Part shown: positions 6,164 to 12,173 of the stretch, piece by piece
Layout: every line of letters starts with the position of its first letter
Position numbering within the stretch: the first letter of the stretch is position 1
Assembly (NCBI GenBank): GCA_903905665.1
Contig: CAIVHJ010000065.1
Location: forward strand, 1-12,173
Length of the DNA: 12,173 bases
DNA from: an uncultured Phycisphaerales bacterium
GTDB taxonomy: Bacteria > Planctomycetota > Phycisphaerae > UBA1845 > CAIVHJ01
Direction of reading: 5' to 3'
Notes under the pieces: generated by a model
What the model was told of the DNA's origin: nothing
The model's database searches: none
The model's input: only the letters and a program-made list of their open reading frames with translations
Made by a program: the position numbers and the translations under genes

Positions 6164-6255
6164 ACGAGGATATCCGTGAGTCTTCGACTACTTGGCGTGC
6201 TTGCGGAACACGGATCTTGACGCGATCCATTCCACAACCTAAAGGTCTCTCTACC

Positions 6256-7329
6256 ATGCATTTTGTGACTATCGTCGGCGCCCGTCCCCAGTTTATCAAG
6301 GCAGCCCCCTTGAGTGCGGAATTGCGCAAACTTCACACAGAATATCTTGTACATACCGGTCAGCACTACGATGATAATATGTCGGACGTGTTCTTCCGTG
6401 AACTGAACATTCCGTTGCCTGACCGACATCTTGGCGTGGGTTCCGGTTCGCACGGGACCCAGACGGCTGCCATGCTCGTGAAGATCGAGAAGGTGCTCGA
6501 AGAAGTGCGGCCGGATGCCGTGATCATCTACGGCGACACCAACTCCACTGTGGCCGGCGCGCTGGCCGCCGCGAAGATGCATATCCCCGTGGCGCATGTC
6601 GAAGCCGGTTTGCGCAGCTTCGACCGCCGTATGCCCGAGGAAATCAACCGGGTTGTCGCGGATCACCTTTCGACCTGGCTTTTCGCCCCATCGCAGGTTT
6701 CCGTGCATCAATTAGCGGCCGAGGGAATTGTCAAAGGTGTGCATGACGTAGGCGACATCATGGCCGACAGTGTCCGCCTTTTTGCCCCTCTGGCCCGGCA
6801 ACGATCAGTCGTGCTGGACCGCCTCGGTCTAAAGCCCGGTGGCTACTTCGTGGCCACCGTTCACCGCGCAGGAAATACGGATGATGCTAAGCACCTGGCG
6901 GGAATCCTCAAGGGGCTAAGCAGCGCCCCGAAGTTCGTGGTGCTCCCCCTGCACCCGCGCACCCGTGCTGCGATACGGCGTCACGGACTCGAATCCATAC
7001 TGACGGCGAAAGACGGCAAGCTGATCATCATCGAGCCACTCGGTTACCTTGACATGCTCCAACTACAGCAAAACGCCGCCGCCATTCTCACTGATTCCGG
7101 CGGCATCCAAAAAGAAGCCTACTATCTGGGTGTGCCCTGCATCACCCTGCGCGACGAAACGGAGTGGGTTGAAACAGTTGAAGCAGGTTGGAATCGGCTA
7201 GTCGGCGCTGATCCGCAAGTGATCGCATCCGCGATAGCTGACATGGCGCTGCTATCCGAGCCACCACATCCGCCCCTTTACGGCGATGGCTACACGGCGG
7301 AACGTATTGTGGAGGCATTGTGGGCATGA
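6256..7329 (+). CDS. wbpI: UDP-N-acetylglucosamine 2-epimerase family enzyme (WbpI/WecB-like)
   Basis: A 357-residue non-hydrolysing UDP-sugar 2-epimerase with a GT-B fold. Landmarks are VTIVGARPQFIKAAPL at 4-19, YGDTNSTVAGALAA at 92-105, HVEAGLRSFDRRMPEEINR near 114-132, ATVHRAGNTDD at 200-210, LTDSGGIQKEAYYLGVPC at 278-295 and RDETEWVET at 299-307. WecB enzymes interconvert UDP-GlcNAc and UDP-ManNAc. The HRAGNTD form (WecB usually has HRREN) recalls WbpI/WlbD, which epimerise UDP-2,3-diacetamido glucuronate to the manno form, and the WbpD and WbpG neighbours favour that. The ATG at 6256 begins the conserved N-terminus and has AAAGG ten bases upstream; a TTG at 6217 would add 13 unconserved residues. 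The stop overlaps the next gene as ATGA. A WecB role cannot be excluded. Confidence 0.88.
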   Translation: MHFVTIVGARPQFIKAAPLSAELRKLHTEYLVHTGQHYDDNMSDVFFRELNIPLPDRHLGVGSGSHGTQTAAMLVKIEKVLEEVRPDAVIIYGDTNSTVAGALAAAKMHIPVAHVEAGLRSFDRRMPEEINRVVADHLSTWLFAPSQVSVHQLAAEGIVKGVHDVGDIMADSVRLFAPLARQRSVVLDRLGLKPGGYFVATVHRAGNTDDAKHLAGILKGLSSAPKFVVLPLHPRTRAAIRRHGLESILTAKDGKLIIIEPLGYLDMLQLQQNAAAILTDSGGIQKEAYYLGVPCITLRDETEWVETVEAGWNRLVGADPQVIASAIADMALLSEPPHPPLYGDGYTAERIVEALWA

Positions 7330-8681
7330 CCAGCGACAACGACCTAACAACTTTACAGAAAACGGGCGATGGCAGACCCGCCTTGCAAGACCTTAATCGG
7401 CCGCGGCTTCTTTTCCTGGCTTACAGCTTCCCTCCGTTATGGGCTCCGGGAACCCCACGGGCCTGGTACATGGCAAAATATCTTGCCAGGCTGGGGTGGG
7501 AGGTAACGGTTGTCACGCCGCACCCTTCCCTTTGGGTTCGAACCGACAGGACGGAGAAGATCGAAGGTTTGCTCCAACAGGAGGGCATCCGGCGAATTAC
7601 TACCGGTCTTCGTTGGCGATGTCTCGATCCAGATTATGTACGATTTAGAAACCATGGAATCGGCTGGCTGGTGGGCGGTGTATGCCGAAAAATCGCCCGA
7701 AGACTGAGCATCGAAAATCAGGCTGGCTGGCCACCGGCGATCGAGAACGCCTGCCGAACTCTTCGTCGAGGAGATGTTGATATCATAATGGCTACGTTAG
7801 CTCCCTTTGTCTCCTTTCGAGCAGCACGACTATTGGGTAAACGCCTCCGCGCCCCGTTCGTACTGGACTACCGAGATCCGTGGAATAGCAATCCGCACGT
7901 ATCTGTGCCGCGGTCTCGGCGTATTTTGGAAGAGGAGGAATCACTGCTGCGCGATTGTGCAGCAGTCACGATTGTTTCCTCATCTTTGGGACTCTCACTT
8001 CGACAGCACTTCCCGAGTGTCAAGGAAGTCCACGTCGTCTCGAACGGCTTTGATCCAGAGGATCTATACAATATACAACCAATCAATTTTAATCACTTCG
8101 CGATTGTTTACGCTGGCGGCTTCTACCCCCCCAAGCGCGTCATTACGCCGTTGATGAAGGCACTGCAGACGCTTCGTTCGTCGCAGCATGATAAGTTGCC
8201 GGAATGGCGTTTTCACTACCTGGGGGCCAGTGCAGGCCATGTCCTAGGCGAAGCCGAGCGGTGTGGTATACACGATCGGGTCGTCCTGCATGGTCAGGTC
8301 TCCCGTGAGGAATCACTTTTCGCAGTTGCTGGTGCTGATGTGAGTGTAGTTATTACGTCGGTTGAAGACGAAGGAAGCCTTGAGGATCGAGGGATTGTCA
8401 CCGGCAAAGTATTCGAGGCGCTTGGCCTCGGGTCTCGGGTGCTATTGATCGCTCCTGTCGGTAGTGACGCTGAGGCCATCATCGAGGAAAATTATTGCGG
8501 TCGACGGTTTGCGGGCAACCAGACAGAAGAGATCGCCAAGTATCTTCTAGAAGTGATGGCTGGTCAACACCCGAAGCCTGTGCCGCCAGCGAAATACTCC
8601 TGGCCCGAAATCGCACCACCACTAAACAAATTGCTGCGTCGGATCGTGGATGAACACCGAAGAAAGTTGGCAGCCGAATGA
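7326..8681 (+). CDS. GT4-like (GT-B fold) glycosyltransferase
   Basis: A 451-residue protein. After a polar leader of about 25 residues comes a Rossmann-type N-domain: PRLLFLAYSFPPLWAPGTPR near 26-45, then MAKYLARLGWEVTVVTP. Further landmarks are DYRDPW, VHVVSNGFDPEDL at the domain boundary, and a C-terminal nucleotide-sugar-binding domain with YAGGFYPPKRV and GIVTGKVFEALGLGSRVLL. The usual GT4 E-x7-E motif is incomplete: the second Glu is present (KVFE) but the position eight residues before it is Gly. Such enzymes extend lipid-linked oligosaccharides on the cytoplasmic face. The donor and linkage cannot be read from sequence. The ATG at 7326 overlaps the epimerase stop (ATGA), with GGAGG at 7311-7315; a GTG at 7320 is an alternative two codons longer. 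Confidence 0.85.
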   Translation: MTSDNDLTTLQKTGDGRPALQDLNRPRLLFLAYSFPPLWAPGTPRAWYMAKYLARLGWEVTVVTPHPSLWVRTDRTEKIEGLLQQEGIRRITTGLRWRCLDPDYVRFRNHGIGWLVGGVCRKIARRLSIENQAGWPPAIENACRTLRRGDVDIIMATLAPFVSFRAARLLGKRLRAPFVLDYRDPWNSNPHVSVPRSRRILEEEESLLRDCAAVTIVSSSLGLSLRQHFPSVKEVHVVSNGFDPEDLYNIQPINFNHFAIVYAGGFYPPKRVITPLMKALQTLRSSQHDKLPEWRFHYLGASAGHVLGEAERCGIHDRVVLHGQVSREESLFAVAGADVSVVITSVEDEGSLEDRGIVTGKVFEALGLGSRVLLIAPVGSDAEAIIEENYCGRRFAGNQTEEIAKYLLEVMAGQHPKPVPPAKYSWPEIAPPLNKLLRRIVDEHRRKLAAE

Positions 8682-9105
8682 ACTCTTGGCTAAATCGGTT
8701 TGGTCGGGCGCGCCATCAACGATAGACCTGTTCGGAACTGTATCGATATGCAAGGTTTCTTGAATGAGGCAGTAGAACAGTTTTCCGCGGGAGACGATTT
8801 GACTCCGGCAATGGGTCTGTTGTCGCCATGCGCGCTTTAAGCTAGGAGTGTCAGATTAGATGCTGTTCGAAGAAGCATTTTGTCAAGATTGAGTGCGGAC
8901 GGCTGGTGAAATGGCTTCTGCAAAAATGGCAACAGTGAGAAAAACGCAAAAGAGCGATATGATGATATGCCGTTTGCTGAGTATTGTGGGGGGAGGGAAA
9001 ATAGAGGCAAATGTGACGTCGATGGAGAGTCGCTGGGACGCCGAGTAAGTTTCAACAGCACAGCAGTGGCAAATGGGTGGCGTACTGATTGTGGAGGTAA
9101 TTCTT
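8682..9105 (+). other. Gene-poor spacer with only short frames, likely a recombination scar
   Basis: About 420 bp without a recognisable gene. An ATG at 8678 overlaps the glycosyltransferase stop as ATGA, exactly as other genes here start, but its frame ends after 15 codons at 8725. Further short frames lie at 8748-8840 and 8911-9048. This pattern fits the 5' end of a lost coupled gene followed by degraded sequence. I see no inverted repeats, transposase fragments or clear promoter. The last few bases hold GGAGG (9093-9097), the ribosome binding site for the methyltransferase. Confidence 0.5.
8911..9048 (+). pseudogene. 45-codon frame, possible 5' remnant of an enzyme gene
   Basis: An open frame from ATG 8911 to TAA 9046-9048. 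Its C-terminal part, GGGKIEANVTSMESRWDAE, looks more protein-like than the surrounding spacer, recalling in my memory the N-termini of some SAM methyltransferases. There is no good ribosome binding site. I cannot name a parent family with confidence. It may be chance. Confidence 0.25.
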
Positions 9106-9966
9106 ATGGATTCTTTGAAGATGAGAGATTGTCCAGGTTGTGGGTGCGCCAAAGTGGTTATGGAGGGTTCCCTCATGGGTTGGCCGCTGCAGCGGTGCAC
9201 AAGCTGCCGATTGGTCACTGTGAGCAACCCGCCGGACGAAGCACAGCTTCAGGATATCTACAACAAAGTCTATGTGCGGGGTGGCCTCTATCAGTCGCAC
9301 CTCAAGGAACTTGAAGAGATTCGCGCACTTGGAACAAGCAGGCAGGGATTCTACAGGAACCAAGTGTTCCTTAAACGCTTTCGACCTGCAAAGGGCGATC
9401 GCCTTCTGGAGGTGGGGTGCGGAGTCGGTGCGTTCCTCGTTGCCGCAAGAAACGAAGGCTGGTTGGCCGAGGGAGTTGACCTTTCGGAGGAGGCGCTGCA
9501 AGCTTCGGCCTCGGTTCACGGGGTTCCCGTTCACCACGGCACCTTAGATACCGTCAACCTGACGCACGGTACGTACGCTGCCCTGGTCTGCTGGGAGGTC
9601 ATGGAGCACCTCGTTCAACCCGGTCGATTCCTGGCTAGAGCCAGAACACTCCTGCTCCCGGGAGGCCTATTCATCTGCTCCGTCCCGAACGAAGGCTCAA
9701 AGGTGCCTCGCTACGTGGAGAAGCTCGGAGCAGCAAGCGTACCCCCCATTCACCTAAATTTTTTTGACTGCCAGTCCCTGACTAGGCTCTTCGAACTGAA
9801 TGGCTTCATTCCGGTGTCCGTAGCTCCCCAAAAAAGCCTATGGAGCATGGCCGGTCGATCGGACCACATGGTGCGTTGGTTCTTCGACCAATGCTTGGCC
9901 TTGGTCGGTATGACCGAAGGGCCGAAGCTGTTTGCTGTAGCCCGTAGCAAAAGCGGTGACGTGTGA
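9106..9966 (+). CDS. Class I SAM-dependent methyltransferase with N-terminal zinc-ribbon
   Basis: A 286-residue protein. The N-terminus has two Cys pairs, C9/C12 (CPGCG) and C31/C34 (RCTSCRLV), forming a probable zinc ribbon. A Rossmann methyltransferase domain follows, with motif I LLEVGCGVGAF at 100-110, the acidic strand-2 end in AEGVDLSEEAL, and ALVCWEVMEHLVQPGRFLA as motif II and its following region. This architecture is common in polysaccharide and natural-product clusters, acting on sugars or acting as capping enzymes. The substrate here is unknown. The ATG at 9106 was chosen because GGAGG lies eight bases before it and the Cys motif begins soon after; the upstream in-frame ATG at 9073 lacks a site. 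The gene is separated from the preceding glycosyltransferase by the scarred spacer and sits 22 bp before the next one. Confidence 0.88.
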   Translation: MDSLKMRDCPGCGCAKVVMEGSLMGWPLQRCTSCRLVTVSNPPDEAQLQDIYNKVYVRGGLYQSHLKELEEIRALGTSRQGFYRNQVFLKRFRPAKGDRLLEVGCGVGAFLVAARNEGWLAEGVDLSEEALQASASVHGVPVHHGTLDTVNLTHGTYAALVCWEVMEHLVQPGRFLARARTLLLPGGLFICSVPNEGSKVPRYVEKLGAASVPPIHLNFFDCQSLTRLFELNGFIPVSVAPQKSLWSMAGRSDHMVRWFFDQCLALVGMTEGPKLFAVARSKSGDV

Positions 9967-9988
9967 TGAATTTTTAAATAAGAATACA

Positions 9989-11182
9989 ATGCGCGAACCC
10001 TTGAAGCCGTCTATCATCCATGCTGCAAGCTTTGCATCTCCCTACGAGGGCAATTTTGTCGCATCATTACGCGCACTGGAGCTGAACTGCAAGAAAGAGG
10101 GGTGGGCGTTTGTTCTGGCGCTTCCCTCTGCCGCCTCGAAGATGGGCTGGTGTGCGCGCCTGATTGCGGCTGGCTGCCAAGTGCGTTTCCTGCCGGACAA
10201 GGCATCGGTTTTGCGGTACGCCTGGGCGCTGGCTGACCTTGCCTTGTCCAGTAACGCCGCGCTGATTCACACGCATTTCTCACAATATGATGTCGCTGCT
10301 TGGGCCGCGAGTTTCTTGCTGCGCCTCAGACGCAGAGAAGTACGCATTGTCTGGCATGCGCATTCGGATTTTCCTGTTCGAATGACACCCGGTCGTTGGG
10401 TGAAGGACCTGCTGAAGTATCGAATCATGGGTCGCACGGTCCGCATCATCGCCGTTTCCGAGCATCTCCGACGGCAGATAATTGAGACGGGTTTCAACGA
10501 GGCGGCCATTCAAACTGTGCAGAACGGCATCGACCTTGATCGTGCGGTGGCGGCAACACGTTCCAGGGCTCAGGTGTTCGAAGAGTTCAATATCCCCCCC
10601 GACAAGCATTTGCTGCTCCTTTTCGGCTGGGAACCGATTGTGAAGGGTGTCGATGTTGCCATGGACGCCGTCGAGAGATTGGTCGGGCTTGGTCTTCAGG
10701 TCGTCCTTGGAATTGTGGGAACGGCGGCTCTACAGGAGTTCGTGTTGCGGCGCACCGACGGAGCGCCGCCATCGTGGCTTCACATCCTTCCTCCGACTGA
10801 CAACGTAGCAAATCTCTACCAGGCTGCCTCGGTGTTCCTTTCCGCCAGTCGGAACGAGGGGTTTCCCTACTCTATAGGTGAAGCAATGGCCAACCGGTTG
10901 CCTCTCGTGCTCAGCGATATTTCCGGTGTATCTTGGGCACATGAATCCCCTGGAGCCATGTTCTTCCCATCTAGCGACAGCATGGCGTTAGCCGAGGCCA
11001 TACGCGAGGTTTTGCATTGGAGCACCGATGAGCGAGAACAGCATACCGCCGCCAACGAACATCTGATTAAGACGGATCATGCTGTTTCGGCTTGGGCCGA
11101 TCGGATCCTGCGGCTGTACAGGGAGATACTCGGGCAGAGTAAAGATGGCAGCTCGGCAAGACCGCTGGGCCTGAAAAGGTAA
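9989..11182 (+). CDS. GT4 family glycosyltransferase
   Basis: A 397-residue GT-B glycosyltransferase. The N-domain contains SIIHAASFASPYEGNFVASL near 8-27, IHTHFSQYD near 93-101 and VWHAHSDFPVR near 121-131. The linker has IIAVSEHLRRQII and QTVQNGIDLDR at 175-185. The C-domain has LFGWEPIVKGVDVAMDAV near 211-228 and the complete E-x7-E motif, E290 to E298, in NEGFPYSIGEAMANRLPLV. It would transfer a sugar from a nucleotide donor to a lipid-linked acceptor. The ATG at 9989 starts the conserved region; a GTG at 9956 would overlap the methyltransferase by 11 bp and add 11 residues. Neither has a strong ribosome binding site. Donor and acceptor are unknown. Confidence 0.87.
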   Translation: MREPLKPSIIHAASFASPYEGNFVASLRALELNCKKEGWAFVLALPSAASKMGWCARLIAAGCQVRFLPDKASVLRYAWALADLALSSNAALIHTHFSQYDVAAWAASFLLRLRRREVRIVWHAHSDFPVRMTPGRWVKDLLKYRIMGRTVRIIAVSEHLRRQIIETGFNEAAIQTVQNGIDLDRAVAATRSRAQVFEEFNIPPDKHLLLLFGWEPIVKGVDVAMDAVERLVGLGLQVVLGIVGTAALQEFVLRRTDGAPPSWLHILPPTDNVANLYQAASVFLSASRNEGFPYSIGEAMANRLPLVLSDISGVSWAHESPGAMFFPSSDSMALAEAIREVLHWSTDEREQHTAANEHLIKTDHAVSAWADRILRLYREILGQSKDGSSARPLGLKR

Positions 11183-11189
11183 CACAATT

Positions 11190-12173
11190 ATGTGCGGTTT
11201 CATTGGACTATGGGAACGTAATTGTCGTGAGCTCGGTCAGTTGACTTGCACGGCAACCTTGATGGCCGACACACTTAAACACCGTGGGCCGGATGATTCG
11301 GGTGTGTGGACGGATGACGCCGCAGGGATTGCTTTGGGTTTTCGACGATTGGCTATTCTTGACCTCTCTGCCGCGGGGCATCAACCCATGCATTCTGCAA
11401 GTGGTCGATATGTTATAGCGTTCAATGGGGAGGTGTACAATTTCGATAACCTGCGCCGCGAGCTGGAGGGGGCCGGGGCCACGTTCCGCGGACGCTCCGA
11501 CACCGAGGTCATTCTCGCCGCCATCGAGCAATGGGGCGTTCGCAAGGCCGTGTGCAGCTTTGTAGGTATGTTTGCAATCGCCCTGTGGGACCGTCGTGAA
11601 CGAACGTTAACATTGGTCCGAGACCGGCTTGGCATCAAGCCGCTTTATTACGGATGGATAGGTAAGTCCTTCTTGTGCGGCTCGGAACTAAAGGCCTTCT
11701 GTGCCCATCCCAACTTCACCCGACAAGTGGATCGCGGGGCACTCTCATTGTATCTTCGTCACTTGTACGTGCCGACGCCGCATTCTATTTACAAAGGCAT
11801 TTACAAGTTGCCGCCGGGTTGCCTGATGGAGGTGCGGTTGGATGCTTTGCCCGATTCCCTCAAGCCAACGCCTTACTGGTCGGCACAGGAGGTCGCCGCC
11901 GATAACTTCACCAATCGTTTTCACAAATCGGACAGCGAATTGATAGATCGTCTTGACACCTTATTGCGGGAAGCCGTTCGTATCCGCATGGTAGCTGATG
12001 TACCGCTCGGTGCTTTTCTTTCCGGTGGCATTGATTCATCTCTCGTCGTTGCTCTGATGCAAGCGCAAAGCAATAAACCAGTTAAAACTTTCACTATTGG
12101 TTTTCACGAAAAACAGTTCAATGAAGCGAAATATGCCAAGGCGGTTGCAAAACACTTGGGTACAGAACATACC
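11190..12173 (+). CDS. asnB: Asparagine synthase (glutamine-hydrolysing) family protein, 3' end beyond window
   Basis: The frame is open from ATG 11190 to the window edge, 328 residues with no stop. The nucleophile Cys2 is exposed as MCGFIG after Met removal. The class II glutaminase domain shows LKHRGPDDSGVW, LAILDLSAAGHQPM, FNGEVYNF and DRLGIKPLYYG. The synthetase domain starts near residue 250 and has VPLGAFLSGGIDSSLVVAL with the PP-loop at 278-284. In polysaccharide clusters such proteins can amidate uronic acids, as proposed for WbpS in P. aeruginosa O6, rather than make asparagine. That role is inferred from the location downstream of a uronic-acid route. An AAGG motif lies ten bases before the start. 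The spacing to the previous gene is 7 bp, so it is probably co-transcribed. Confidence 0.9.
   Translation, partial: MCGFIGLWERNCRELGQLTCTATLMADTLKHRGPDDSGVWTDDAAGIALGFRRLAILDLSAAGHQPMHSASGRYVIAFNGEVYNFDNLRRELEGAGATFRGRSDTEVILAAIEQWGVRKAVCSFVGMFAIALWDRRERTLTLVRDRLGIKPLYYGWIGKSFLCGSELKAFCAHPNFTRQVDRGALSLYLRHLYVPTPHSIYKGIYKLPPGCLMEVRLDALPDSLKPTPYWSAQEVAADNFTNRFHKSDSELIDRLDTLLREAVRIRMVADVPLGAFLSGGIDSSLVVALMQAQSNKPVKTFTIGFHEKQFNEAKYAKAVAKHLGTEHT

Noticed and set aside
6217..6245. Possible sigma-70 promoter (TTGACG, 17 bp, TAAAGG) before the epimerase gene
   Set aside because: The -10 element matches the consensus at only about half its positions; too weak to list.

Overview
The window is a stretch of a surface-polysaccharide (O-antigen or capsule type) gene cluster, with every supported gene on the + strand. 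It encodes nucleotide-sugar modifying enzymes, a Wzx-type flippase, two GT4-fold glycosyltransferases, a SAM methyltransferase, a hexapeptide acetyltransferase and, running off the right edge, an asparagine synthase-type amidotransferase. Shine-Dalgarno motifs, ATGA stop/start overlaps and a WbpD/WbpI/WbpG-type gene set suggest a Gram-negative bacterium. The lineage cannot be fixed from this sequence. The 7-bp repeats resemble dispersed heptamer arrays I associate, from memory only, with uncultured environmental genomes.

Layout. 1-86: 3' end of an unidentified gene, coupled by ATGA to 83-934, a WbpD/WlbB-like nucleotide-sugar N-acetyltransferase. That enzyme carries three in-frame blocks of heptamer repeats. 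928-1110: a repeat-filled spacer in which the heptamer tract switches strand. 1135-2613: flippase. 2614-2885: spacer with a 35-codon ORF. 2886-6036: tightly packed acetyltransferase, HisH2, HisF2 and WbpG-type amidotransferase. 6037-6255: spacer with a 41-codon ORF. 6256-7329: WbpI-type UDP-sugar 2-epimerase. 7326-8681: glycosyltransferase. 8682-9105: gene-poor, scarred region. 9106-9966: methyltransferase. 9989-11182: second glycosyltransferase. 11190 to the edge: AsnB-like protein.

How the genes fit together. WbpD-like acetylation of the C3 amine, WbpI-like C2 epimerisation and the WbpG/HisH2/HisF2 trio match the known Pseudomonas aeruginosa O5-type route to a 2,3-diamino-2,3-dideoxy mannuronic acid bearing an acetamidino group. 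The dehydrogenase, oxidase and aminotransferase steps (WbpA, WbpB, WbpE) are not in the window and should lie upstream. The glycosyltransferases would build the repeat unit, the flippase would export it, and the methyl-, acetyl- and AsnB-type enzymes would decorate it.

The most unusual content is the heptamer repeats. A 7-bp unit cannot keep frame when one copy is gained or lost, and it is open in all frames. The 14-copy array just after the acetyltransferase start is therefore a candidate translational phase switch. No RNA genes, CRISPR arrays, transposases or convincing promoters were seen.
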